Shown piece by piece: positions 27,886 to 35,800 of a stretch of DNA of 48,389 nucleotides. The stretch's first letter is position 1. Each line of letters starts with the position of its first letter. The DNA is from a virus, in IMG/VR virus record IMGVR_UViG_3300032223_002295, positions 1 to 48,389 of that record. One strand, 5' to 3'. A model generated the notes under the pieces. That model had not been told where the DNA came from. It saw only the letters and a list, made by a program, of their open reading frames with translations, and did not search any database. The translations under genes were made by a program, and so were the position numbers.

Positions 27886-27888
27886 TAA

Positions 27889-28215
27889 ATGACAGACAAA
27901 CCAGTTATAGAATTAATTAGTGAACTTACAGAGTTCAATGATATGAAAGAGTTTATGAATGACAAGGATTTGGATTATGCCCTTGATCTTATTATTAAGC
28001 TTATCTCAAAGCCTGATGTACCAAGTTCAAAAGCACCAGACCTCATTATCAAGATGCAAGCGTTGGCTGCAAAATTTGCTATGATGTCACGCTATTACAC
28101 CACCTTTGAAAAAGGCGGGGAGAATAGTAAGAAAAAGAACGTGTATTACACCGCTGAAGAAGCAATTAACAGACTGGTAGATGCTCTTAAGTATTCTGCA
28201 AGATATGGAGCATAA
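27889..28215 (+). CDS. Conserved phage hypothetical protein (108 aa)
   Basis: This is a helical protein with conserved-looking 'APDLIIKMQALAAKFAM' and an aromatic/basic end. Proteins of this type sit beside recombination genes in several actinophages. TAATG couples it to the Cas4-like nuclease gene, so they may work together. No enzymatic motif. Confidence 0.55.
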   Translation: MTDKPVIELISELTEFNDMKEFMNDKDLDYALDLIIKLISKPDVPSSKAPDLIIKMQALAAKFAMMSRYYTTFEKGGENSKKKNVYYTAEEAINRLVDALKYSARYGA

Positions 28216-29003
28216 TGGGAAGAGATTTAATAGCAAACTTAAAGTTTCAAAAGATTTCAAATCCAGATGGGTTTGATCCAATTAAGTTTGCAGAAATGTA
28301 TGAGGAGGCTGTATTAAGTGGTAAAAGACCAAATGAATTTACCCAAAAAAAGACTTTTAGCCCTAGTAGTGTTGGTTATGGTAATGGTAACTGCCCTAGA
28401 TATTGGTTCATTGCTTTTACTGGTGCTGAATTTGAAAATGAAACCGATGCTATGGGTGTCGTTAATATGGATAATGGTACGTATGTGCATGATCGCATAC
28501 AGAAAGTCATGGCAAAAACTTCAGTCTTCAAAGCAAATGAAACAGAAGTTACCCATGATGATCCTCCAATTCGAGGCTTTGCAGATACTTTTATCGAGTG
28601 GAATGGAAAAGAAGTAGTAGGAGAAATTAAATCTGCTAAACAAGAAATCTTTGATATTCGTCAAGCTGAAATGAAAGGTTTGCCATACCACAAAATTCAA
28701 CTGCTAACTTACATGAAGATTCGTGGGGCTGAACAAGGATTTTTCTTTTATGAAAACAAAAACGATAATAGCTTTTTAATTATTCCAGTTAATATGGATG
28801 AAAAGAACACAGAGTTAATTAATAGTGTTTGGGATTGGATGCGTAAAGTTTATGCTGCTTATGAAGCTAAGACTTTGCCAGAAAGAACTTTTACAAAATC
28901 AACTTGGGCATGTAAAGGTTGCCCAGTTAAAACTGTCTGCTGGAAAGATATGAAAGCAGAAGAGGGTGATGTATATATAGAGCCGTTGGTGCTTGAAAAA
29001 TGA
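28215..29003 (+). CDS. Cas4/RecB-family exonuclease with Fe-S cysteines
   Basis: This 262-aa protein has the full Cas4-type PD-(D/E)XK set: H92, D124 ('GFADTF'), E137-x-K139 ('GEIKSAK') and Q162-x3-Y166. It also has four Cys (C60, and C233, C236, C242 in 'CKGCPVKTVC') fitting a 4Fe-4S cluster. No cas1/cas2 or CRISPR array is nearby. As in other phages, it most likely processes DNA ends for RecA-mediated recombination. Confidence 0.85.
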   Translation: MGRDLIANLKFQKISNPDGFDPIKFAEMYEEAVLSGKRPNEFTQKKTFSPSSVGYGNGNCPRYWFIAFTGAEFENETDAMGVVNMDNGTYVHDRIQKVMAKTSVFKANETEVTHDDPPIRGFADTFIEWNGKEVVGEIKSAKQEIFDIRQAEMKGLPYHKIQLLTYMKIRGAEQGFFFYENKNDNSFLIIPVNMDEKNTELINSVWDWMRKVYAAYEAKTLPERTFTKSTWACKGCPVKTVCWKDMKAEEGDVYIEPLVLEK

Positions 29004-29302
29004 TTTGTGCTTATGAAGAATGTCAAAAGGATTTTACTCCTAAGACACACAACCAGAAATATTGTTGTGATGAATGTTGCAGAACAGCAACTAATAAAAA
29101 GTTAAAAGAGCAATATTACGCAAAGAAAGCAAGACTTGCGGGAGCAGAAAGAATTTGTAAAAGAAAAGGATGCGATACAAAGTTAGTTATGTATAATGAA
29201 TCTGACATTTGTAGCGGTTGTATTGCAGAAGATAAAGCTAAAGAACGAGATGTTTTAGTAGAAATGATGAGAAGTGTCTCTGGCAAAACTCGTAAAGCCT
29301 AA
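29000..29302 (+). CDS. Zinc-finger protein (two Cys clusters, 100 aa)
   Basis: The N-terminal cluster 'CAYEEC' ... 'FTPKTHNQKYCCDEC' ... is a known phage/bacterial zinc-ribbon type with 'KTHNQKYC'. A second cluster 'CKRKGC' ... 'CSGC' follows (about 53-77). A basic helix separates them, suggesting DNA binding. ATGA overlap with the exonuclease and a 29-nt overlap with the RuvC-like gene indicate coupling. Confidence 0.65.
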   Translation: MICAYEECQKDFTPKTHNQKYCCDECCRTATNKKLKEQYYAKKARLAGAERICKRKGCDTKLVMYNESDICSGCIAEDKAKERDVLVEMMRSVSGKTRKA

Positions 29303-29831
29303 ATCAGATAAGGTTTTAGGAATAGATGCAAGCACAAATAGTATTGCTTTTTGCCTTATGCATAACAAAAAAGCAGTAAAATGGGGCGAAATTCAATTTG
29401 AGGGTGCAGACGTTTATGAAAGAATTTTAGACGCTAAAAGAAAAGTAAAGTCTTTTAAAAAGGAATTAGATGCAGATTTTGTTGTAATTGAAGCAGCAAT
29501 CTCAGTTAGATCAGTTCACACGGGAATGAAGATGGCTTACGTGTTTGGTGCTATAATGGGAGAGTTACTTAGTGATAATATGCAGGTTGTTGAGGTTCAC
29601 CCAATAACTTGGCAATCTTACATTGGGAATAAAAATTTTACAAAATCAGAAAAGCAGGCGGTCAAAAATGAGTTTCCAGGAAAATCAGAAAACTGGTACA
29701 AAGGAAAAATCAGAGAAATTAGAAAACAAAGAACTTTGGATTTTGCTAGAACGCTTGGCATCGAGGTTCAAAGTGATAATGTCTCTGATGCTGCGGGAAT
29801 AGCCTGGTATGCAGTTAATGAAGTTGTGTGA
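29274..29831 (+). CDS. RuvC-like Holliday-junction resolvase
   Basis: This 185-aa protein starts at GTG inside the upstream gene. It has an RNase-H fold with acidic residues D18 ('LGIDAST'), E73 ('VVIEAAI') and D172 ('VSDAAGIA'), the RuvC catalytic set. It resolves branched DNA before packaging, in line with the RecA and Cas4-like genes. A Lys/Arg-rich segment (about 130-155) may contact DNA. Confidence 0.85.
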   Translation: MSLAKLVKPKSDKVLGIDASTNSIAFCLMHNKKAVKWGEIQFEGADVYERILDAKRKVKSFKKELDADFVVIEAAISVRSVHTGMKMAYVFGAIMGELLSDNMQVVEVHPITWQSYIGNKNFTKSEKQAVKNEFPGKSENWYKGKIREIRKQRTLDFARTLGIEVQSDNVSDAAGIAWYAVNEVV

Positions 29832-29840
29832 GGAGGTATA

Positions 29841-30014
29841 ATGGCTAAAAGTACAAAGCTTTGGGATAATAAAGACTGGGTATACAAAAGATACGTAGTT
29901 GAAAAGAAAAGTGTTTTGGACATGGCGATGGAAGCAAAATGCTCTCACATGACAATCCAACGTGCATTAGAAAGATTTGATCTTATTAAGAAACCTAGAA
30001 AGTGGACTAAGTAG
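29841..30014 (+). CDS. Small helix-turn-helix protein (57 aa)
   Basis: A short gene with a near-perfect GAGGAGG ribosome site 4-5 nt before the ATG. The product is basic, and residues about 24-46 ('VLDMAMEAKCSHMTIQRALER') form a helix-turn-helix of the resolvase/Hin type. It may be a small regulator or part of the recombination module. Its stop TAG overlaps the GTG start of the glycosyltransferase (TAGTG). Confidence 0.65.
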   Translation: MAKSTKLWDNKDWVYKRYVVEKKSVLDMAMEAKCSHMTIQRALERFDLIKKPRKWTK

Positions 30015-30664
30015 TGGTACCAGTATTAATTATTCCTGTTTTAAACAGATATGATTTGCTTGATGAATCTCTTCAAGAAATTGATTATCCAATTAATGAG
30101 ATATTAATTATTAATAATGGCATTGAAGAATACGTGCCTAAAAGATCTGATTTAAACTTTAGAGTTTTAAATCTTCCATCAAATCAAGGCATAGCAGGTT
30201 CATGGAATTTGGGTATTAAACTTTACCCACATGTTCCTTATTGGCTTATTTCTTCTGCAGATACAAGCTTTAGGTCTGGAGAATTAGAAAAGATGCATTC
30301 GTTTAGTTCCCCCGATAAGTTTGTAAAGAGCAACGCACACTATAGTTGTTTTTCTATTGGAGAAAACATAGTGGCAAAAGTTGGTTTGTTTGATGAATAT
30401 ATTTATCCAGCCTACTTTGAAGATAACGATTATGATGACAGGATGGTATTAGCAGGATTATCTGACAGTATTATTTGTCCAGGAATCCAAGTTGATGATC
30501 ATGGTGGCTCACAAACAATTAAAAGCGATGCAAAATTAATGAATAGAAATCATGAAACATTTAATAAAAATGGAGAATATTACAGAGAAAAGAAAAGATC
30601 AGGCGACTATACAGTTAAAGGCTGGGATCTTACAAGAAGACGGGAAAATGAATGGCTGAAATAG
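30014..30664 (+). CDS. Family 2-like glycosyltransferase (GT-A fold)
   Basis: This 216-aa protein starts at GTG in a TAGTG junction. The N-terminus 'VPVLIIPVLNR' and 'EILIINNG', and 'NQGIAGSWNLGI' (about 60-70), are the nucleotide-sugar-binding hallmarks of GT2 enzymes. 'YFEDNDYDDRM' is the acceptor/catalytic-base region. The metal-binding DxD is reduced to 'SADTS'. Phage GT2 enzymes decorate DNA or virion proteins, or change host glycans; the target is unknown. Followed by methyltransferase and epimerase genes. Confidence 0.8.
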   Translation: MVPVLIIPVLNRYDLLDESLQEIDYPINEILIINNGIEEYVPKRSDLNFRVLNLPSNQGIAGSWNLGIKLYPHVPYWLISSADTSFRSGELEKMHSFSSPDKFVKSNAHYSCFSIGENIVAKVGLFDEYIYPAYFEDNDYDDRMVLAGLSDSIICPGIQVDDHGGSQTIKSDAKLMNRNHETFNKNGEYYREKKRSGDYTVKGWDLTRRRENEWLK

Positions 30665-31215
30665 AACTATTTAAAAATACTTTTTTAAAGTATGGCTCAG
30701 ATAAATCAGGATATCATTCTTATGAAGGAGTGTATGGAAGCCTATTTAATGATAGAGAGTCTGTTAAAAACGTATTGGAAGTTGGCATACATCTAGGATC
30801 ATCTTTAAAAGCTTGGAAAGAGTTGTTCCCAAATGCCAATGTTATTGGTTTAGAAAATAATACTGAAAGGTTTTTTACAGAACCTAGAATACATTCTATG
30901 TATGTAGACCAATCTGTTCCTCAAACTTTTAAAGATTTTAAATCGGTTATGCGTGGCACTGAATTTTGTTTTATTGTTGATGACGGATGTCATTATTTAA
31001 AAGAAACTAAAGATACATTTAAACAACTTTTGCCATTATTAAAGGTAAATGGGTGGTATGTGGTAGAAGATATTCGTGAAGAATTTGAAGAGGAATGGCG
31101 TAGTATTGCTGACGGATTAAGCGATTCATATGATTGTTTTTTGTATAACATGAACCATATTTCAGAAACTAAAGGAAAAGATAACATTGCGTTAGCAGTT
31201 AAGAGGCTAGCATGA
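30652..31215 (+). CDS. SAM-dependent methyltransferase (class I)
   Basis: This 187-aa protein opens with 'YGSDKSGYHSYEGVYGSLF', a pattern of methyltransferases found with glycan genes. The SAM-binding glycine motif is 'VLEVGIHLGSS' (about 41-51), and 'VDDGCHY' and 'VVEDI' (about 105-140) follow. Similar enzymes O-methylate sugars. Overlaps with both neighbours (13 nt and ATGA) put it in a glycan-modifying operon. Confidence 0.75.
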   Translation: MAEIELFKNTFLKYGSDKSGYHSYEGVYGSLFNDRESVKNVLEVGIHLGSSLKAWKELFPNANVIGLENNTERFFTEPRIHSMYVDQSVPQTFKDFKSVMRGTEFCFIVDDGCHYLKETKDTFKQLLPLLKVNGWYVVEDIREEFEEEWRSIADGLSDSYDCFLYNMNHISETKGKDNIALAVKRLA

Positions 31216-32216
31216 AAGTTTTAATCACAGGCGTTGCTGGGTTTATGGGTAGCCATTTGGCTGATGAGTTTTTAAAGCGTGGACATTATGTAGTGGGTAT
31301 TGATAATTTAATTGGCGGTTATTATGAAAATGTACCCATGGGCGTTGAATTTTATTCAAAAGATCTTGGAGATTTTGATTCCGTTAAAGAGCACTTTAAA
31401 GGGATAGATCTGGTTGTTCATACAGCATGTACTGCTTACGAAGGTTTGTCAGTATTTAGTCCTGCACTTGTAACTCGAAACACCTCACACATTACAACAG
31501 TTGCTCTTTCAGCATCTATTAGGGGCGGGGTTAAGAAATTTGTTCATATGTCATCAATGGCTAGATACGGCACACAAGATACAGTCCCATTTACAGAAGA
31601 TATGACTCCAAAACCACAAGATCCATATGGTATTGCAAAGTATGGAGCAGAGCTTTTAATTAAAAACATTTGTGAAACCCACGGGATGAAATATGTTATT
31701 CTTGTTCCGCATAATATTATTGGTCCACGTCAAAAATATGATGACCCATTTAGAAATGTAGCATCAATTATGATTAACCGTATGCTTAAAGGTGAACAAC
31801 CTATAGTTTACGGAGATGGAAATCAAATGCGTTGTTTTTCTTTTTGGGAAGACGTAGCAAATCCATTAATGATTGCATGTGAATCAGATGTGGTTGACGG
31901 TCAAGTTGTTAATATTGGGCCAGACGAAGAGTTTATTACAATCAATGAATTGGCTCAAAAACTAGCTAAGATTATTGGGTTTGATCTTAATATTAAATAT
32001 ATGCCAGGCAGACCTCAAGAAGTAAAGCATGCTAATTGTTCTGCAGATAAGGCAAGACAATTATTAAACTATCAAACATCTAAAACTCTTGATGAGGGAT
32101 TGACAGAATTGGTAGAATGGATTAAGATAAAGGGGACAAAACCATTTGATTATCATTTGCCACTTGAGTTTGTTACAGAAAAAACCCCTAAAACTTGGAC
32201 AGAAAGGTTAATGTAG
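31212..32216 (+). CDS. NAD-dependent nucleotide-sugar epimerase/dehydratase (extended SDR)
   Basis: This 334-aa protein has the Rossmann motif G7-x2-G10-x2-G13, the SDR pair Y139-x3-K143 ('YGIAK') and an upstream Ser in 'HMSSMARYG'. Extended SDRs convert UDP- or GDP-sugars (epimerisation or dehydration). It likely supplies the sugar for the glycosyltransferase two genes upstream. The stop overlaps the next GTG (TAGTG). Confidence 0.85.
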   Translation: MKVLITGVAGFMGSHLADEFLKRGHYVVGIDNLIGGYYENVPMGVEFYSKDLGDFDSVKEHFKGIDLVVHTACTAYEGLSVFSPALVTRNTSHITTVALSASIRGGVKKFVHMSSMARYGTQDTVPFTEDMTPKPQDPYGIAKYGAELLIKNICETHGMKYVILVPHNIIGPRQKYDDPFRNVASIMINRMLKGEQPIVYGDGNQMRCFSFWEDVANPLMIACESDVVDGQVVNIGPDEEFITINELAQKLAKIIGFDLNIKYMPGRPQEVKHANCSADKARQLLNYQTSKTLDEGLTELVEWIKIKGTKPFDYHLPLEFVTEKTPKTWTERLM

Positions 32217-32557
32217 TGTTAAAGCCAGTATTTGAAGATGTTAGTCAATTTAGCTGTAACGATCTATATTTACATTCAACTAGTGCCCCTTCTGGTAAAA
32301 GAATTTGGGATGTCTGCCATGAAATAGCACAACTTCTTATTGAAAAGAATATTTCTTACGGTGATTCAGCTTTGTCCCCAAACAGAATATTTGCACAATC
32401 TGACAATATTGAGCAGTTAAAAGTAAGAATTGATGATAAATTAAATCGTGTAAAAAATAACCAAGGTTTTGCAGGAGACAATGATGTTGATGATTTGATT
32501 GGTTATTTAATCTTACTTAAAATTGCTATTGACAAAGAGGGTTCTAAAGGAGTATAA
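32216..32557 (+). CDS. DUF1599/MazG-like nucleotide-modification-associated protein
   Basis: The GTG in a TAGTG junction is preferred over an in-frame TTG inside the epimerase gene. The 113-aa helical protein contains 'EKNISYGDSAL', an Arg/Asp/Lys helix 'VRIDDKLNRV' and 'DDLIGYLILL', matching the DUF1599 pattern. Such proteins resemble all-alpha nucleotide pyrophosphohydrolases and are often linked to modified nucleotides. The active substrate is not known. The -10/SD composite before the next gene overlaps its end. Confidence 0.6.
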   Translation: MLKPVFEDVSQFSCNDLYLHSTSAPSGKRIWDVCHEIAQLLIEKNISYGDSALSPNRIFAQSDNIEQLKVRIDDKLNRVKNNQGFAGDNDVDDLIGYLILLKIAIDKEGSKGV

Positions 32558-32558
32558 T
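32547..32558 (+). promoter_or_regulatory. Composite ribosome site / -10 box (AAAGGAGTATAAT type)
   Basis: AAAGGAG runs into a perfect TATAAT (32553-32558), only 5 nt before the FmdB-like ATG. Depending on where transcription starts, the next gene is read either from a normal ribosome site or as a leaderless mRNA. The same composite recurs at 40191-40203. Confidence 0.45.
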
Positions 32559-32563
32559 AGATT

Positions 32564-32743
32564 ATGCCTACATATGAATACACATGTATTGAATGTGAAA
32601 AAAGTCGAGAAGTAAGTCGGGGTTTTAATGACCCAGAAGTAGTCCCACCGTGTTCATCTTGCGGTTATAAAATGGTTAGGGTATATTCCCCAGCTGGAAT
32701 TCAGTTTAAAGGATCAGGGTTTTATAAAACAGACAATGGATAA
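32564..32743 (+). CDS. FmdB-family zinc-ribbon protein (59 aa)
   Basis: A small gene with the FmdB hallmark: N-terminal 'MPTYEYTC', zinc ligands C8, C11, C30 and C33, and 'FKGSGFYKTD' near the end. FmdB proteins are putative regulators of unknown mechanism, often beside actinophage structural or replication genes. The last 8 nt overlap the terminase small-subunit start. Confidence 0.8.
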   Translation: MPTYEYTCIECEKSREVSRGFNDPEVVPPCSSCGYKMVRVYSPAGIQFKGSGFYKTDNG

Positions 32744-33263
32744 TGAAATAGAAGTTGCTGGTCAATTTGACCAAATGAATAAGGTAGTTGAAGAGTTACT
32801 TAAAGGTAATACTCCTGCCCAAATTTCACGCACTTTAGAATTAACTCGTGTTCAAGTTGAAACACACATTAATACTTGGAAAGAATTAGTACAAGATAAC
32901 ACGGCAATTAAAGCCCGTGCTAAAGAAGCACTTGCAGGAGCAGATGAACATTACAATATGCTTATTAAAGAAGCATGGCGTACAGTTGAGCAAGCAGATG
33001 TTCAAGACGCACTTAATGTTAAAGCACAAACTCTTAAACTTATTGCTGATATTGAAGCCAAGCGTATTGACATGCTTAATAAAGCGGGGGTCTTAGAAAA
33101 TGATTCCATGGCATCAGAGATTTTAGAATCAGAAAGAAAGCAAGAGATACTTGTTGGTATATTAAAGGAAGTAACGGCTAACTGCGACAAGTGTAAATGG
33201 GAAGTTTCAAAAAGACTTTCAGAAGTAACTGGGCAAATTGAAGCCGTAATTATCAATGACTGA
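32736..33263 (+). CDS. Terminase small subunit
   Basis: This 175-aa protein has an N-terminal helix-turn-helix ('TPAQISRTLELTRVQVETHI', about 28-47) and a long helical oligomerisation region ending in Lys/Glu helices. This is the usual small-terminase plan: DNA recognition plus ring formation. It lies directly before the large terminase (8-nt overlap), which supports the call. It selects phage DNA for packaging. Confidence 0.7.
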   Translation: MDNEIEVAGQFDQMNKVVEELLKGNTPAQISRTLELTRVQVETHINTWKELVQDNTAIKARAKEALAGADEHYNMLIKEAWRTVEQADVQDALNVKAQTLKLIADIEAKRIDMLNKAGVLENDSMASEILESERKQEILVGILKEVTANCDKCKWEVSKRLSEVTGQIEAVIIND

Positions 33264-35115
33264 TTTTAGTGATTTTTTAAATGCACTTGATTCCGAAGAG
33301 TTTGAAGAAACTCCTGCAACAATTGAAGAGTTTGTAACAAACAAAAAATATTTAGGTTTGCCACCTCTTTCATCTTATCAATACACAATGATTAGGGCTT
33401 CTTCGCAAGTATACAAACGTGAGACTTTACATAAGCTTTATGGGGCTGATGAAGGCGAAAAAATATTTAAGCAAACTTGTAACGAAGTTATTCTTCAACT
33501 TGGCAAAGGTTCTGGTAAAGACTATACATCTACAATTGCATGTGCATATATTGTGCACCTTTTGTTATGTTTAAAAGATCCAGCAGTCTACTATGGTAAG
33601 CCACCAGGAGATGCTATTGATATTATTAACATTGCTATTAATGCTGTTCAAGCTAACCGAGTATTCTTTAAAGGTTTTAATCAGCGTATTGAAAAATCAC
33701 CTTGGTTTCAAGGAAGATATATTGCTAAAGCAAATAGTATAGAATTTGATAAAGAAATTACTGTTCACTCAGGTCACTCACAAAGAGAATCTTGGGAAGG
33801 ATATAACGTTCTTGTGGTTATCCTTGATGAAATTTCAGGCTTTGATCTAGAATCCACAAGCGGTAATGAACAGGCAAAAACTGCTTCAAGTATTTATAAG
33901 ATGTATAAAGCGTCTGTAACATCTCGTTTTCCAGACTTTGGCAAATTAGTTTTGCTTTCATTCCCACGTTTTAAAATGGATTATATCCAACAAAGATACA
34001 ATGAAGTTATTGCTGAAAAAGAAGTTGTTCTTAGACATCACAGGTTTAAGGTTGATCCAGATCTGCCAGACGGAACCGAGGGCAACGAATTTGAAATGGA
34101 ATGGGAAGAAGACCATATTGTTTCTTATAAAGTGCCAAGAATATTTGCACTCAAACGCCCTACATGGGAAATTAATCCTACACGCAAGATTGAAGACTTT
34201 ACAGAAGCTTTTTACACAGATCCAACAGATGCTCTTTCAAGATTTGCATGTATGCCACCTGATGCAACAGATGCATTCTTTAAAAATAGAGCAGTAATTG
34301 AAAAAGCATTTAGCAATCCTAAGTTAAATGTAGACTCATATGGAAGATTTGACGATGACTTCAGACCAAACCCAGAAAAAACATATTTCATGCACGTTGA
34401 CTTAGCACAAAAGCATGACCATTGTGCCGTAGCTTTATCGCATGTTGATGGCTGGGTAACAATGAAAATTGGTGAACAATATAAAGAAGCAGCACCTAGA
34501 GTTGTTATTGATGCAGTAAGATATTGGACACCTACTGCATCTAAATCAGTTGATTTTACAGAAGTAAAAGATTATATTACAAGCGTTAGAGATCGTGGGT
34601 TTAATTTAAAAATGGTTACATTTGACCGATGGAATTCACACGATATGATGCAGCAACTTGGAGTGCACGGGATTAAAACAGAAATCCTTTCTGTAGCCAA
34701 AAAGCATTACGAAGATATGTCTCTTACTTTAACTGAAGAAAGATTACATGGACCACGTATTCAATTATTAATTGATGAATTGCTTCAACTACGTATTGTA
34801 AGAGATAAGGTAGACCACCCTAGAAAGGGTTCTAAAGACCTTTCAGACGCAGTTTGTGGTGCAGTGTACAACGCTATAGCCTTAACTCCTCCAGACGCTG
34901 ATAAAGAAGTTGAGATCTATACTTATTCTGGCGTATTTGCTACAGAAATTGAGCAATTAAGGCAGGAATCTGAAGCTAGATTAAAGAGAGATAAAACAAT
35001 TAGAATGCCAGAAAGAAAGTCAGTTCCAACTAACTTAAGAGAATTTATGGGTATGGAAGAAGATGAAGACTATGATGATGAGAGAATGCGTATTGACAGC
35101 TTTAGAATACTCTGA
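33256..35115 (+). CDS. Terminase large subunit (packaging ATPase/nuclease)
   Basis: This 619-aa protein has Walker A 'GKGSGKDY' (83-90), Walker B with 'VILDE' (D191/E192) and a C-terminal RNase-H-type nuclease with first Asp D382 ('MHVDLAQKHDHC') and a late Asp near 'SDAVCGAVYN'. It powers DNA translocation into the prohead and cuts the concatemer. No intein is visible. Ends 12 nt before a leaderless-type gene. Confidence 0.9.
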   Translation: MTDFSDFLNALDSEEFEETPATIEEFVTNKKYLGLPPLSSYQYTMIRASSQVYKRETLHKLYGADEGEKIFKQTCNEVILQLGKGSGKDYTSTIACAYIVHLLLCLKDPAVYYGKPPGDAIDIINIAINAVQANRVFFKGFNQRIEKSPWFQGRYIAKANSIEFDKEITVHSGHSQRESWEGYNVLVVILDEISGFDLESTSGNEQAKTASSIYKMYKASVTSRFPDFGKLVLLSFPRFKMDYIQQRYNEVIAEKEVVLRHHRFKVDPDLPDGTEGNEFEMEWEEDHIVSYKVPRIFALKRPTWEINPTRKIEDFTEAFYTDPTDALSRFACMPPDATDAFFKNRAVIEKAFSNPKLNVDSYGRFDDDFRPNPEKTYFMHVDLAQKHDHCAVALSHVDGWVTMKIGEQYKEAAPRVVIDAVRYWTPTASKSVDFTEVKDYITSVRDRGFNLKMVTFDRWNSHDMMQQLGVHGIKTEILSVAKKHYEDMSLTLTEERLHGPRIQLLIDELLQLRIVRDKVDHPRKGSKDLSDAVCGAVYNAIALTPPDADKEVEIYTYSGVFATEIEQLRQESEARLKRDKTIRMPERKSVPTNLREFMGMEEDEDYDDERMRIDSFRIL

Positions 35116-35121
35116 TAGACT
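35093..35121 (+). promoter_or_regulatory. Leaderless promoter TTGACA-17-(TGA)TAGACT
   Basis: A perfect -35 (35093-35098) lies inside the terminase gene; a 17-nt spacer leads to TGA-TAGACT (35116-35121). The -10 ends 6 nt before the ATG at 35128, so RNA would start at or within one nt of the start codon. No ribosome site is present. Confidence 0.7.
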
Positions 35122-35127
35122 GTCGTC

Positions 35128-35415
35128 ATGATAGCAAACGGAACAATTAGAACAATCGAAGATGAAGATGATATCTACATCTCACTTACAGCATTGTGTG
35201 AATATTTTACACAATCATCAGTTAATATGAAACATCAGGTTGAAGAAATTGAACCTAATGATGCAAAATATGCACAAGGTTTGGTAGACATGATGTTTAC
35301 AATAGCTCAAGAAATGGTTGAGCTTGGCAAATATGAAGCACAACGTCGCATGATTAATAGCCCAGAAGATCTATTAAAAATGATTGACAAAAACCCATTC
35401 GGTAAGATAGAATAG
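35128..35415 (+). CDS. Hypothetical protein from a predicted leaderless mRNA (95 aa)
   Basis: This small acidic alpha-helical protein has 'DDIYISLTALCEYF' at the N-terminus and a helical body. Similar small proteins occur in actinophages without known function. The promoter architecture puts the transcription start on its ATG. It is followed directly by tRNA-Asn. Confidence 0.6.
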   Translation: MIANGTIRTIEDEDDIYISLTALCEYFTQSSVNMKHQVEEIEPNDAKYAQGLVDMMFTIAQEMVELGKYEAQRRMINSPEDLLKMIDKNPFGKIE

Positions 35416-35421
35416 CAACAT

Positions 35422-35494
35422 TGCCCCATAGCTCAATTGGCAGAGCACCGCACTGTTAATGCGGGTGTTCCTGGTTCGAGTCCAGGTGGGGCAG
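35422..35494 (+). tRNA. tRNA-Asn (GTT)
   Basis: A full cloverleaf fits: 7-bp acceptor TGCCCCA/TGGGGCA, D-stem GCTC/GAGC, anticodon stem CCGCA/TGCGG with loop CTGTTAA, T-stem CCTGG/CCAGG with loop TTCGAGT, discriminator G. The anticodon is GTT. The 3' CCA is not encoded. Confidence 0.92.
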
Positions 35495-35522
35495 CGATTT
35501 ATTAATAAACTAGAGAAAGCAG

Positions 35523-35528
35523 TATAAT
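35523..35528 (+). promoter_or_regulatory. -10 box (TATAAT) of a probable leaderless gene
   Basis: A perfect TATAAT lies 1 nt before one ATG and 7 nt before a second in-frame ATG (35536). No ribosome site is seen, so initiation at the second ATG of a leaderless mRNA fits best. Confidence 0.5.
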
Positions 35529-35535
35529 TATGAAT

Positions 35536-35775
35536 ATGACTACAGAAAAAGCAGTTGACGTAATTGAAGAAAAAGAATACATTTTGGGTCCTACTACAAG
35601 ATGCGATCAATGCTCTGCTGAGGCACTGGTTTTAGTAAAAGGTGTAACTGGAGAACTTATGTTCTGCAAGCATCATTACGAAAAAAATGAATCTGCTTTA
35701 TCAAAGTTTGCATACGAAACTATTGATGAGCGTGAAAAAATACAAGACAATCGTCTAATTGGTAAATCATACTAA
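35536..35775 (+). CDS. DUF7455-like zinc-binding protein
   Basis: The second of two in-frame ATGs is chosen because the -10 box overlaps the space before the first (35530). The 79-aa protein has 'CDQCSAEALVLV' and 'GELMFCKHHYEK', the Cys-x2-Cys ... Cys-x2-His pattern of DUF7455. That family is typical of Actinobacteria and their phages and of unknown function. It is one of the host-range clues in this window. Confidence 0.75.
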   Translation: MTTEKAVDVIEEKEYILGPTTRCDQCSAEALVLVKGVTGELMFCKHHYEKNESALSKFAYETIDEREKIQDNRLIGKSY

Positions 35776-35800
35776 ACAACTACTAACAAAGGATAATAAA

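Noticed and set aside
28215-29003. Cas4 as part of a phage CRISPR system
   Set aside because: No repeat-spacer array or cas1/cas2 is visible anywhere in the window.
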